Source: Streptomyces sp. NBC_01116
GTDB lineage: Bacteria; Actinomycetota; Actinomycetes; Streptomycetales; Streptomycetaceae
Assembly (NCBI RefSeq): GCF_041435495.1
Contig: NZ_CP108644.1
Coordinates: 6,929,501-6,993,500 of the forward strand
DNA: 64,000 nucleotides
Direction of reading: 5' to 3'
The notes under the pieces are model-generated. The model had not been told where the DNA came from. It saw only the letters and a list, made by a program, of their open reading frames with translations, and made no database searches. The position numbers and the translations under genes were made by a program. This document shows, one piece after another, positions 51,733-60,972 of this stretch (its first letter is position 1; the number at the start of each line of letters is the position of its first letter).

Positions 51733-52066
51733 AGCGCAACCTCCGTAATGCATGACATGAACGAGCACCAGGAGAACACAGACGCGCTGGTGGAAGCAAG
51801 GTTTTCGGTAGATCGCCCAACCAGTTCAGCAGAGCTGACCGCCAGCGTCTCCCCAGCGTGAGTCACAGCCTGGTAGGTTCTCCGACCTGCGCCTTCGAAC
51901 CGCTGTTCTGTGTCCCAAGACGATCGATCATAGTGGAATCCACTGCCATCGCGTGCGTCTCGGGCGAGTGCAATGCGCCAGGTCCCGCCCGGCACCCTGA
52001 CGAAGAGCTTAGTAGCCTGGAAACGCCGTTCGAACCAGTGCCTCGCCGTAGCGGGACACCGGACGG
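51733..52066. other. Intergenic region upstream of the methyltransferase
   Basis: About 330 bases without a confident gene. A weak leftward open frame overlaps the methyltransferase start but has no clear start codon or known sequence. A short inverted repeat, AGTGGAATCCACT, in an AT-rich patch near 51,936 could be an operator. Confidence 0.35.
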
Positions 52067-52564
52067 TCAGAAATAAGGATTCTCGCTGGGCCGGTCGGCC
52101 TCGGTGGCGGCTTGGAGCAGCTCGGGGAGGTCGTCCGGCTGGGAAGAGCGTTGCTCGATCCACCACCCGGCGCAGGTGACGGCACGAGCGCTCTCCTCGA
52201 TGCTCTCCCACTCCGCCTCGCTGGTTTCGCCTTCGGTGACCAGGGCGGTATACGCAGCGGCCAGGACTTGGTGGCGACAGCGCACACCCCAGGCGCGGGC
52301 CCGCTCGGTTCCCTCAAGAGGCGGCATCAGGTATTGCTCGGACCAGGCTTCGGACCCGGCCTGCTCCTCGGCCCGCTTGGCCTTGAGCCAGGCGGCCTTG
52401 TCCTGCTCGTCGTCCTCTTTGGAGGCACGCCAGCAATCGGTGCACGACTGTTTGGCGAGCCACTCGGCGAAGCCCGCCCGGCGGTCGGCGGCCCGGTCGG
52501 ACAGATCGCGGTCGGCCTGGTGACCGCAAGCGAAGGTGATCGACCAGATGGTCTTCACGGCCAT
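52067..52564 (-). CDS. Conserved element accessory protein
   Basis: 165 residues starting MAVKTIWSITFACGHQADRD. The opening pattern (ITFACGHQADRDLSDRAADR) and CTDCWRASKEDDEQ form a Cys/His set that may bind zinc. GWWIEQRSSQPDDLPELLQA is helical. It is a recurrent gene in such elements but its function is unknown. No shared tail. It is separated from the T4SS genes by two disrupted genes. Confidence 0.7.
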   Translation of the reverse strand: MAVKTIWSITFACGHQADRDLSDRAADRRAGFAEWLAKQSCTDCWRASKEDDEQDKAAWLKAKRAEEQAGSEAWSEQYLMPPLEGTERARAWGVRCRHQVLAAAYTALVTEGETSEAEWESIEESARAVTCAGWWIEQRSSQPDDLPELLQAATEADRPSENPYF

Positions 52565-52590
52565 GGATTTGTCTCCTTGCGGGAGTTGGA

Positions 52591-53359
52591 TCAGCGAGGG
52601 CGGGAGAACGCGATGCGAGGGTCGACCGGCCGGGCCGTCGCAGGCGGGGTGACGGGGGCGGGGGCCGGTGGCCTGCCCAGGGGGAGGCTGGCGCGGGCCG
52701 GGCTGGCGGCGAGCGCGGCGGCGCTGACCAGAGACGCACGGCGGGCGTCCTGGCCGCGTACAGGGGAAGCGGTCGTTGCGGCGGCAGGCCGGGGGCGTGC
52801 TGCTACGTCCTGAGCGAGGCGCGGGTGCACTGCGACCTGAACGCCGGACCGGTGCAGGGCCAGTGTGGCGCCGGCGACTTTCCCCAGCGCCTCATCACGG
52901 CCGGTGGTGACGGGCAACGTGTAGATGTCCAGGATCGGGTTGTGCCGCCAGCCGTGCTCCACCAGGGCAAGTCCGGTGAGGCCGGAGGCACGGTCGTCGA
53001 TCGCCGCGACGATGCCGAGCTGCGGATGTTCGGCGAAGGCGACATCGGGCTCGCCGATCGGGCCCCGACCGCGGGCAGGCGCTGCGTCGGATGCCAGCGA
53101 GGGATCGAGCGCGGCGTCCACGTCGACTCGGTAGCCGGCCTTGCGCAGCAGCTCGACTGCTCGGCTCGTACGGCCCTGCCCGTCACGTTCCTGATGGGCC
53201 AGCGCTTACAGCGTCGGCTGGTCCGGAACGGGGTGGAAATCGAACCCTTTCAACATCCACGTGCTGGCCGGGAGGTTTTTCGGGTTCGCGGCGACGATGC
53301 CGTAGACGGGGTGGTGGCCGAAGGCGAGATCGGGTAACACGTCGTAGTGGCTGGGCATG
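52591..53359 (-). pseudogene. Accessory gene with in-frame stop and frameshift; shared tail
   Basis: The reading frame that should start MPSHYD at 53359 continues, after removal of one extra base at 53340/53341, as VLPDLAFGHHPVYGIVAANP. It then meets a TAA stop at 53206-53208 within an expected TL-[Y]-ALAHQERDGQGRT. The remaining 177 codons read on to LVSAAALAASPAR, a Pro/Ala-rich stretch and FSRPR, a version of the shared tail. Two independent lesions argue for a pseudogene, unless both are sequence errors. A shortened protein from GTG 53121 could still be made. Confidence 0.65.
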
Positions 53360-53455
53360 ACGGGTCCATCCGGGGTGGGCTCGGGTGCAGTGGTGGGCGG
53401 GGGATGGTTCGCTTCTGCCGGTGCGATGCACGAAGGTCTCCGAGGCGGTGGATGG

Positions 53456-54243
53456 TCAGCGGCCGGGGGTGGACGAGGGACGTGTGGGTGGCGGCGGGGC
53501 GCGTGCGGACGGATCCGCCGGCGGACCGGCCGGGAGTGCGTGCTGTCCGGCCGACGGCGAGGGGGCGAGCGCGGCGCTCACTCGTGACGAGGCAGAGGTC
53601 GGAGGGAAGGTCCTGCCCGTCTGTGTCTGGGCCCGGAAGCCCTCGGCCTGCAGCATGTCGAAGGCCCGGGTCACCGCCAGTCGCTGTTCGGCCGGGTCGG
53701 TCATGGCAGAGGGCAGCCGGTAACAGTGCCCACCGCCGAACGCCACCGCGGGGACGAAGCCGGCGCGGTGGAGCACGGCGCCGGCGGCGTGCTCCTCGGC
53801 GGATGGTCCCCGCTCCTGGCGCGGCGGCACGCCGAGCCGGTCCAGGCGGGCGTCGACGGCGGAGAGGAGATGGGGGACGCTGCCGCCGTACCGGGCGTCG
53901 GGGCCGTCGGGCTCGGAGTCGTAGATCACTTCGTACACCGCGGGCTCGGCGGACCGGTGACGGGTCGCCATCCAGCTCTCGGGGTCTCGGGGTTCTCGGA
54001 GGGCGGTTCCTGGGGTGGCGAGATGATCAGTGAACTGCCGCCGGGGAGTTCGGCGTGGACGATGTAGTCGCTGAGCCCGTACTCGACGGTGCACTCCAGG
54101 CCGCGCTGCCGTAGGGCAGAGGTGAGGGTGGCGTACCGGTGGTCCTGTTAGGAAGCCGCAGGCGGGGAGGACGATGCGCTGATCCACGCGCGGACGTGCG
54201 AGCCCTCCTGCTCGAAGGTGACGAGGACGTTGTCGGAATGCAT
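53456..54243 (-). pseudogene. Accessory gene with in-frame stop and frameshift; shared tail
   Basis: From ATG 54243 (GGAGA upstream) the frame reads MHSDNVLVTFEQEGSHVRAW, then hits TAA at 54148-54150, and resumes QDHRYATLTSALRQRGLECT and LPGGSSLIISPPQEPPSENP. A missing base near 53979-53985 then moves it to DPESWMATRHRSAEP. The remaining body (YEVIYDSEPDGPDARYGGSV, FDMLQAEGF) ends RVSAALAPSPSAG and PGR, the shared tail. A start at ATG 53971 would still give 171 residues including the tail. Confidence 0.65.
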
Positions 54244-54364
54244 GGGATTTCTCCGTGGCCGGATGCCCCGGGCCGTGGCGTGAGCCGCAGGCCCGGGGCT
54301 GGAAAAGGGCGGTGGTCCATGAGGTTCCGGCGATGGGCCGGTTTGTCGCTGCCGTAACTCGGTG

Positions 54365-55072
54365 CTAGGAGCGTCCGCGGTGGCGAGCGGGGGCCGCCGG
54401 ATTGGCCACCGGGGGAGCGGGAGGCGAAGCAGGCGGAATAGCGCGGGCGCCGGGTGTGGACCGGGTCAGGGCCACGCGCGCCCGTTCGGTCTGCGCGGGC
54501 TGCTCCGCCTCCGCCCGGCTGACCAGGTACTCGCCGGCCCGTACGAGTGCCGGGCCCTGGTAGAACAGCTCGTGCGCGTAGTGCCAGCCCTCGGAGTTGC
54601 GGTGCTCCTCCGCGTGCTCCTGGTAGAGCTGGAGCGAGCCTGGTTGCGAGCCGGCCATGAGCGCCATGACCTGGTCCCACTCGTGCCGAAGCTGATGCGC
54701 TCGGGCCAGGGTGGTGTCGATCCCGCGCAGTCGGCGCAGGTCGTCGCTGATCGGCCCCTCGACGTAGTCGGGGTCGTCGGCGGCGGCGCGGACCCCGGCC
54801 AGCACCTCGGGCCCGTGGTCGAGGAACACCTCGGCGTGCTTCCACGCCTTGGCGTCTCGCTTGACCTTGCCGTCCGCGTACACCTTGTCGTCCAGCGGCC
54901 AGCCGTCCGCGTCGCAGAGGGAGTCCGAGACCGCGTCCCAGGCGTCGCACGCTTCATTGATGCCAGCGGCGGCCGAGGCCAGCGCGGCGAGGTGCCGCTG
55001 CCACGCCAGGGGGTCGGTGGTCGTGGGCGGCTGGTTCTCGCCGGAGGCGGGAGAAGTGGAGGAAGCAGACAT
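54365..55072 (-). CDS. Accessory protein with shared tail
   Basis: 235 residues. The body is helical (AACDAWDAVSDSLCDADGWP, AWKHAEVFLDHGPEVLAGVR, HEWDQVMALMAGSQPGSLQL) and not assigned to a family. The end reads ERARVALTRSTPGARA, a Pro/Ala-rich stretch, then HRGRS, one of the clearest tails. It lies immediately after the VirB4 gene and is the first tail-bearing gene of the operon in transcription order. Confidence 0.7.
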   Translation of the reverse strand: MSASSTSPASGENQPPTTTDPLAWQRHLAALASAAAGINEACDAWDAVSDSLCDADGWPLDDKVYADGKVKRDAKAWKHAEVFLDHGPEVLAGVRAAADDPDYVEGPISDDLRRLRGIDTTLARAHQLRHEWDQVMALMAGSQPGSLQLYQEHAEEHRNSEGWHYAHELFYQGPALVRAGEYLVSRAEAEQPAQTERARVALTRSTPGARAIPPASPPAPPVANPAAPARHRGRS

Positions 55073-55112
55073 GATCGATCCTTGTTCCTGTGCCGGTCGT
55101 TGAGCTGGGTCT

Positions 55113-56738
55113 CTACTCCCGCGGGTTCGATCCCCGCGGGCACGCTGGTGTGACCCGCAGGTGCAGGTCGGCGGGGGCTACCACCCTTCGGTTCACGGGG
55201 ATTGGGGCGTCGGTATTCGTGAACTCACGGGCCTTGGCCGCCATGCGGGCGTCGGTGTCGAACAGTTCGCGTTCGGCCGGGTGCAGGATGTGCTGGGTGA
55301 TGAAGGAGTGGCCGGCGACCTTCCACAGGCCCCGGCCCTTGGTCAGGGCGGACACGGCCTGGGTTTCCACGCCGGTCAGGCCGAGCAGGGAAGCGGCGGC
55401 GGCGAGCTGGTCGGGTTCCTGGCGGTAGATGATGCGGGTGGAGCAGTCGGCCAGGAGGCCCTCGGCCAGCACCCGCCCGCGTGAGCCGGCGTCGCCCGCG
55501 CTGAGCAGGTCGCTGAGGCGGTGGATGACCATGAGGTTCGCGATGCCGAGTCCTCGGGAGAGCTTCCACTGGCTCTGCATGCGTTCCAGCAGGCCGACGT
55601 GCCTCATCAGCCGCCAGGCTTCGTCGTAGATCACCCAGCGCCTGCCGCCGTCGGGGTCGGCGAGGGCGGACTCCATCCACGCTGAAGCGCAGGTCATGGC
55701 GAGAACCAGTGCGGTGTCGTCGCCGCTCCCTCCGAGCCGGGAGAGATCGATGGACAGCATCGGCGTGGAGGGGTCGAAGGCCACCGTCGAGGGGGCGTCG
55801 AACATGCCGCTGAGGTCGCCGTGCACCAGGCGGCGCAGGGCGTGCGCGAGGTCCTGAGCGGCAGAGCCGAGGCGTCCGGCCTGGTGGCCGAGGGCCCGGT
55901 CGAGGTGTTCCGGAGAGCCGAGGGTGTGGGCGATCTCGCCGAGCAGGGGCACCGTGTCACGGGCGGCAGCGTCAGCGACGACCAGGTCGAGGGCGAGATC
56001 CAGGGCGGTGTGCTCCATCGGCAGCAGGTCGCGCTTCAGCACGGTGCGGGCCAGGCCGGCCAGGAGGAGCAGGCGGCGCTTGCGGACCTCGGTCGACCAG
56101 TCGTTCTTGCTGACGGAGGCGGGCCGGGCCGGGGCGTCCAGCGGGTTCAACCTGCCCGGCAGCCCCGGGCCCAGCGCGATGCTGTAGCCGCCGAGGGCCT
56201 GCGCGACGCCGGTCCACTCTCCCTTGGGGTCGCACGGGATGTAGATGCGGTAGCCGTGGGCGATCGACCGGGTGGCGATGGATTTCGCCAGCGCGGACTT
56301 GCCCATGCCGATGATCCCGGCCAGTACGGCGTTCGGGTTCGTGAAGCCCTCGATCCGGCCGCTGTTGTACAGCGAGAACGGGTCGAAGCAGAAGGCGGCC
56401 TCGGCGTGGACATCACGGCCGATGAACACTCCCTCCGCGCCCAGGCCGCCCTCGGCCACGAAGGGGTAGGCGCCGCTGGCTGTGGCGGTGGTCATCCGGT
56501 GGGCGGGCAGGCGGAGCTTGCCGCCCCGGGCCGAAGCCGGGCCGGGGCGACCGGCCGGCGGGTAGGCGGGCCGCAGTTCCGGGTCGAGGGTCTGCTCGGC
56601 GCGGTGCTTGGGCGGGGTTCCGGCGAGGCGGGCCTTGTGGCGGGCTTCGGCGAAACCGGCTCGGGCGGCCCGCTGCTCGGCGCGCGAGGTCTTGCGGGGC
56701 ACGAACAGGGGAGAGGCGCTGGCGCGGGTGCGAGGCAT
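55113..56738 (-). CDS. virB4: VirB4-type ATPase of the type IV secretion system
   Basis: 541 residues. Walker A GIIGMGKSA is at residues 141-149, Walker B RWVIYDEAW near residue 365, and the C-terminal arginine-finger-like QSQWKLSRGLGIANLMVIHR follows. This is the VirB4/TraC motor family. The N-terminal 80 residues are Arg/Ala/Pro-rich. It powers pilus assembly and DNA export at the membrane. It lies between the SCO6880-type gene and the accessory genes. The upstream neighbour carries the VirB4 N-terminal part, so the ATPase is split across two proteins, as seen in actinobacterial T4SS. Confidence 0.92.
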   Translation of the reverse strand: MPRTRASASPLFVPRKTSRAEQRAARAGFAEARHKARLAGTPPKHRAEQTLDPELRPAYPPAGRPGPASARGGKLRLPAHRMTTATASGAYPFVAEGGLGAEGVFIGRDVHAEAAFCFDPFSLYNSGRIEGFTNPNAVLAGIIGMGKSALAKSIATRSIAHGYRIYIPCDPKGEWTGVAQALGGYSIALGPGLPGRLNPLDAPARPASVSKNDWSTEVRKRRLLLLAGLARTVLKRDLLPMEHTALDLALDLVVADAAARDTVPLLGEIAHTLGSPEHLDRALGHQAGRLGSAAQDLAHALRRLVHGDLSGMFDAPSTVAFDPSTPMLSIDLSRLGGSGDDTALVLAMTCASAWMESALADPDGGRRWVIYDEAWRLMRHVGLLERMQSQWKLSRGLGIANLMVIHRLSDLLSAGDAGSRGRVLAEGLLADCSTRIIYRQEPDQLAAAASLLGLTGVETQAVSALTKGRGLWKVAGHSFITQHILHPAERELFDTDARMAAKAREFTNTDAPIPVNRRVVAPADLHLRVTPACPRGSNPRE

Positions 56739-56765
56739 GAACGTTTCTCCAGACAGGGGGACAGG

Positions 56766-57218
56766 TCAGCGGCGGACGAGGCCGGTGAACGGCGTGTGCA
56801 GGTCGGCCGGGGTGGTGCGGCGCCGTACCAGGTGCGCGGTGCGCTGGTGACGCTGGCAGATGGACAGCTCCGGTGCCCCTTCGGGCAGGCCGGCCCGGCA
56901 CGCCTCGGGTTCGGGCACCTCGCCCGAGTCCGGCCGGGGTGCCGCGTGGTAGGCGGCGTGGAGGTGCTCGGCGGCCTGCCAGACGCGGGTCCGGGCGGTG
57001 CGGAGCTGGTCACCCTCGGCCGCGACGAGCTGACCGGTACGGGCGGCATGGGCGTCGAGCAGCCCGTACAGCGAGACGAGGTGCGCGTGCAGGGCGTCCA
57101 GCTCGGTGCGGTTGGTGACCAGCGGGCCGCCGGGGATGTTGAGTTCGCGGTGGAAGTCGAGCGCCGCGGTGGCGAAGGGCACGAAGTCTTGCGCGGGCGG
57201 GCTGGCGGTGCGGGGCAT
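56766..57218 (-). CDS. Small helical protein of the T4SS operon
   Basis: 150 residues starting MPRTASPPAQDFVPFATAAL. It has long helices (LHAHLVSLYGLLDAHAARTG, LRTARTRVWQAAEHLHAAYH) and ends with a basic segment. No family is recognised. It lies between SCO6880-type and VirB4 genes with short gaps, so it belongs to the transfer operon, and a structural or chaperone role is possible. Confidence 0.65.
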   Translation of the reverse strand: MPRTASPPAQDFVPFATAALDFHRELNIPGGPLVTNRTELDALHAHLVSLYGLLDAHAARTGQLVAAEGDQLRTARTRVWQAAEHLHAAYHAAPRPDSGEVPEPEACRAGLPEGAPELSICQRHQRTAHLVRRRTTPADLHTPFTGLVRR

Positions 57219-57243
57219 GAGGGTGCTCTTCCGAAGTGGGAGG

Positions 57244-58710
57244 TCAGGCTGCGAGGGCGAGCGGCAGGGCGGCGGCGGTGAACGCCTCGGCCTGCTGCCA
57301 GGTCAGCGGCCGGAGGTCGAGCTGGGCACCGACGGCCGCGGTCTCCACCACCGCGCAGGCGGTGCGCAGCTCGTCCTCGGTGTCGGCCGAGACGGTCAGC
57401 AGACCGGTCAGGGCGACATCGGCGTGCCCGGCGATGAGCTGACGCTCACGGGACTTGATGTCCTGGTACTCGATCGAGTCGGCCTCGGAGTCGACCTGGC
57501 CGCGCCGGGCCCGTTCGGCCGCGTCGGCGATCACGCTGGACTTCTTGCGCTGGACGTCGCGCAGGGCGGCGTCCAGGCCCTTCGGCTCGTAGGACAGCGA
57601 CAGCGTGCGCCTCACCCCACCGGTGAACAGGAGCTGGTGCAGGAAGCCGGCCGACGTTTCGGTGCGGGGCCAGTTCTCCACCCAGTACGTGGCGTGGACG
57701 GCGGAGTCGGTCGCGATGTGGTCCGCCTTCTCGACGACCACGACGGGGCCGGCGGCGGCGGGCTCGACTTCGGGGCGGCCGGTGGTGGACCACCGGTCCA
57801 GCGTCGGAAGGGCCTTGGGGTCGTAGGCGGTGCGCACGGCGGCAGCGATTTCGCGGGCGGTGAGCCAGCCGGTCGGGGTGAGTCCGGCGGTCCGTGCGGC
57901 CTGGTCGAAGGTAGAGGTGAGCTGCGCCAGGGCACTGAAGGCCCCGGTCAGGCCGCCGCCGGCCTGGTTGATCAGCCGTCGCGCCGCCTTGGCGTCCAGG
58001 GACACAGCGACGTACGCCTCGTGCGGGGCGGCTGCGGGGCCGGCGCTCTGAATCAGTTCGTTGTAGACCGCTCCGGCCATGGGGGCACCCGGCCGGCCGT
58101 GCTCTTCCCAATAGCGGCGCAGCGCGTCGCCGGAGTCGGGGACGGTGCGCTCGATCACCTGGATGCGGGCGATCTGCCCGGTGTGGGCGAGCGCGGCCAG
58201 CGCGCGCCCCCACCCGCCCACGTTGGCCTGCTGGGTGCCCGGGTCGAGCAACGCGTAAGCACGGGAGGAGACCTTGACCACCGCGGTCAGCGTGCCGCTG
58301 TGCGGATCGTGAACCGCACCGTACCCGCCGTCGGGAGCAGTGACCACGCGCAGACTGGCAGCAGTACCGGGAAGGTGAAGCAGCCCTTCGCGGGTCGGCC
58401 GGCGAGAAGGTCGGGTGAGCCAGACGAGCTGGCCCCCCATCCGGCGCAGCACGTACCGGCTGACGATCGGAGCCCAGTCCGCCAGGGCACGGCCCCGGTG
58501 GCGAACGAAGACGAGCAGGGCGACGACGGCCCACAGCGGAATGAGTTCGAGAGCGCCGACCACACCGCGGGTCAGAATCACGGCGAGAAGGAGCAAGCCG
58601 GTGAGGCCGACGACGGTCAACTGCGGGACGGTCAGACCGAGCAGAACGCCGCGCCTGCTGCGGTGGGGAAACTTCACGGTGGCTGTAGGGGCTTGGTGCT
58701 TGCTGGACAT
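57244..58710 (-). CDS. SCO6880-type T4SS protein (PrgI / VirB4 N-terminal-like)
   Basis: 488 residues. The N-terminus contains a PrgI/VirB3-type pair of membrane segments (GVLLGLTVPQLTVVGLTGLL, LELIPLWAVVALLVFVRHRG). The soluble part resembles the VirB4 N-terminal domain (GAVHDPHSGTLTAVVKVSSR, FLHQLLFTGGVRRTLSLSYE, AVETAAVGAQLDLRPL). This is the SCO6880 family typical of actinobacterial conjugation T4SS. It would sit in the membrane and partner the VirB4 ATPase encoded just downstream. Confidence 0.9.
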   Translation of the reverse strand: MSSKHQAPTATVKFPHRSRRGVLLGLTVPQLTVVGLTGLLLLAVILTRGVVGALELIPLWAVVALLVFVRHRGRALADWAPIVSRYVLRRMGGQLVWLTRPSRRPTREGLLHLPGTAASLRVVTAPDGGYGAVHDPHSGTLTAVVKVSSRAYALLDPGTQQANVGGWGRALAALAHTGQIARIQVIERTVPDSGDALRRYWEEHGRPGAPMAGAVYNELIQSAGPAAAPHEAYVAVSLDAKAARRLINQAGGGLTGAFSALAQLTSTFDQAARTAGLTPTGWLTAREIAAAVRTAYDPKALPTLDRWSTTGRPEVEPAAAGPVVVVEKADHIATDSAVHATYWVENWPRTETSAGFLHQLLFTGGVRRTLSLSYEPKGLDAALRDVQRKKSSVIADAAERARRGQVDSEADSIEYQDIKSRERQLIAGHADVALTGLLTVSADTEDELRTACAVVETAAVGAQLDLRPLTWQQAEAFTAAALPLALAA

Positions 58711-58839
58711 GGTGGTTCCAGACGGTGGGAGCGGGCGGAGGACGGGGCGTACTGCGCTCTTCTGGAGGTCACGCCGGAACCTCTCTGCTGGCGGGGCGGG
58801 GGCGGGCTGAAAAGTGCAGCTCGCCCCCTTGGTGGCGGG

Positions 58840-60258
58840 TCAGGAACCCGGTGGAGGCTGGGTGGGGAACATCCAGTCGGTCGGCGTCGGAGAACCGACA
58901 GCCGACGGTCCGGCGGGGGACGGCGGCGCGGCCGGGGGGCCGGAGGCCGAGGGCGCCGGACCGACAAGCGGCACGGAGGACAGGGTGCCGCCAGGAGCCG
59001 ATGCGCCGGCGAGATGATCGGATCCGCCCATGACACCCTGGGCAGTCCCCCCGGCCCCTTCCGGTTCGTCCTCGCCGGGGCGGGTGATCAGCGGCGGGAC
59101 CCCCGGGCGCTGGATCAGGGCCCGGCCCTTGTCGCCGGCGGCGTTGGGGTCTTCGCCGTAGCGGAAGCTGGTCTGCGGCTTGGGCGGACCGGCGTCGATG
59201 CCCTCCTTGCTGAGGGTGCCGCCGGTGGGGTTGATGCCGGAGGCGACCCCGTCGGCATCCGCCCCGGGGACCTGGCCCGGCCCCTGCGGGGCGGGGCTGC
59301 CGGTGCCGACGCGCATCGCCATGCTGCCCGCGGTCTTCGCCGCCCCGGCGGCGACCGCCATGCCGGCGACGCTGGTGCGGTGCAGGTCGTCGTGGCCACC
59401 GCCGTCACTGGCCCAGTGCACGAACTTGTACGTCGCGTACGGGCACAGCAGGACCAGCACCATCACGACGATGCCCGCCATCGCGTCGGACAGGGCCGAC
59501 ATGCCGTCCGAGGCGTCTGACTTGCCCATCGCCGAGACGCCGATCAGGAACACGACGGTCATCAGGAGCTTGGAGACGATCAGAGTCGCGGTGGCCTCGA
59601 TCCACCCGCGCCGCCACCGCTTGGCGACCTCCCAGCCGCCGCCGGCCCCGGCGAAGACCGCGAGGGCGACCATGACCAGGACGCCGACCTTGCGCGCGAC
59701 CATCACACCCCAGTAGAGGAACGCGCCGATCGCGCACCCGAAGGCGACCAGAGCCGGAACACCCCAGCCCAGGCCGTACATCGCCCCGATCTGGTTGACC
59801 TTCACCACACGGCGGATCGCGTCGTCGACCGAGGTGTTGGCCGCGTGGAACAGACCGTTGGACAACGCGTCGACCACGGTGATGGCAACAGAGGTGAAGG
59901 CGATGGCACAGAAGCTGAACAGGACACCGGTCATGGTGCCGATCACTGCTTGGGCTAGGGCGCGTTCGTCCCGCCGCCAGGCTGCGAACATCAACTGGAT
60001 GCAGAACGTACCGACGGTCAGGATGAGCCCGATGGGCAGCAGCAGTTCGTAGTTGTCCCGGAACCACCCGGCATCGAGGTCGATGGCGGTGGTCGCGTTG
60101 ACGGCCTTGGCGGCGAGATCCGCCGCGCTCGCTGCGAGTTCGCCCGCTGACTTCGCGATCCACGCGCCGATGCCGTTGGTGACAGCTCCGGCAGGGTTGG
60201 TGGCGAATTCGACGGTGCCGCACACCTTGTCCATCAGCGGGAAGTCACAAACTCCCAT
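58840..60258 (-). CDS. VirB6/TrbL-type membrane protein
   Basis: 472 residues. It has five or six membrane segments (YELLLPIGLILTVGTFCIQL, AVIGTMTGVLFSFCAIAFTS, FLYWGVMVARKVGVLVMVAL, MTVVFLIGVSAMG, AMAGIVVMVLVLLCPYATYK), then a long Pro/Ser/Gly-rich C-terminus. Its size and layout match VirB6/TrbL channel proteins of actinobacterial T4SS. It lies between the VirB8/TcpC-like and SCO6880-type genes, as in related systems. Confidence 0.88.
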   Translation of the reverse strand: MGVCDFPLMDKVCGTVEFATNPAGAVTNGIGAWIAKSAGELAASAADLAAKAVNATTAIDLDAGWFRDNYELLLPIGLILTVGTFCIQLMFAAWRRDERALAQAVIGTMTGVLFSFCAIAFTSVAITVVDALSNGLFHAANTSVDDAIRRVVKVNQIGAMYGLGWGVPALVAFGCAIGAFLYWGVMVARKVGVLVMVALAVFAGAGGGWEVAKRWRRGWIEATATLIVSKLLMTVVFLIGVSAMGKSDASDGMSALSDAMAGIVVMVLVLLCPYATYKFVHWASDGGGHDDLHRTSVAGMAVAAGAAKTAGSMAMRVGTGSPAPQGPGQVPGADADGVASGINPTGGTLSKEGIDAGPPKPQTSFRYGEDPNAAGDKGRALIQRPGVPPLITRPGEDEPEGAGGTAQGVMGGSDHLAGASAPGGTLSSVPLVGPAPSASGPPAAPPSPAGPSAVGSPTPTDWMFPTQPPPGS

Positions 60259-60285
60259 GGCGGTACCTCCTTCCTTGTGCGGGGG

Positions 60286-60972
60286 TCAGGGCGCGACGGC
60301 CGGCAGGACACCGACCAAGGCGCAGGGATGGTCGGGCCGGCACTGCACGGCCAGGGTGGTGGAACGGCTCTCCGCACCGCCGGCGGGCGAGCCCTTCCAG
60401 GCGATCGACTGCTTCCCGGAGACCGTGACGGCGTACACGTACGCCTGGGTGATCGCACCGGGGTCTTCCTGAAGGGCCCGGGTGAACGCGTTCGGGAAGT
60501 GCCCCTCGTTCACCGTGGCGGTGGCGAACTGGCCGTTGGCGGCCATCTCCTTCCACAGCACGGGCGAGGGAACGACCTTGTCGACCGAGGCCGGATCGGC
60601 GTACTTCGCCTCCCTGGTCAGCCACCCGCGCAGGGCTGTCCGCAGCTCGGTCTGCGAGTACGCACGGGTGTCGTAGGACCACAGCGCTACTGCGGCTGCC
60701 TTCCCGAACTCGATCGGGTCGCTGGTCTTTGGCGGGACCGGGAGAGCGCCGGAACGGGTGCCCGACGTGGGCGGACCAGCGGGTACCGCGGAGGAGGAAG
60801 CCGTGGGTGAACTCGATGGTGGAGCAGGGGCCTCGGAGGGGCTCCTGCTGTCACGGGTGAGGTAGGCGGCCAGGCCGGCGAGGGCGACGAGGACCACCAG
60901 GACGACGGTGCCGAGCAGCGCCTGGCGGCGCACGCGAGATGCGCCGCCGGGGTGGGTGGAGTGCTGAGCCAT
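60286..60972 (-). CDS. VirB8/TcpC-like conjugation protein
   Basis: 228 residues from ATG 60972, overlapping the pilin-like gene stop (TGATGG). One N-terminal membrane segment (VRRQALLGTVVLVVLVALAG) is followed by a Pro/Ser linker and a soluble NTF2-like domain (TELRTALRGWLTREAKYADP, PNAFTRALQEDPGAITQAYV). This matches TcpC/VirB8-type assembly factors. A longer frame upstream of the start is rejected because it lies in the pilin gene. Confidence 0.85.
   Translation of the reverse strand: MAQHSTHPGGASRVRRQALLGTVVLVVLVALAGLAAYLTRDSRSPSEAPAPPSSSPTASSSAVPAGPPTSGTRSGALPVPPKTSDPIEFGKAAAVALWSYDTRAYSQTELRTALRGWLTREAKYADPASVDKVVPSPVLWKEMAANGQFATATVNEGHFPNAFTRALQEDPGAITQAYVYAVTVSGKQSIAWKGSPAGGAESRSTTLAVQCRPDHPCALVGVLPAVAP

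Noticed and set aside
51729..52211. Leftward frame ending at the methyltransferase start (overlap TGA/GTG)
   Set aside because: No start codon with ribosome binding site and no recognisable sequence; the overlap can be chance.
57106..59520. Very long rightward open frame antisense to the SCO6880-type and VirB6 genes
   Set aside because: It is the complement of well-recognised T4SS genes, and its composition is repetitive and codon-driven.
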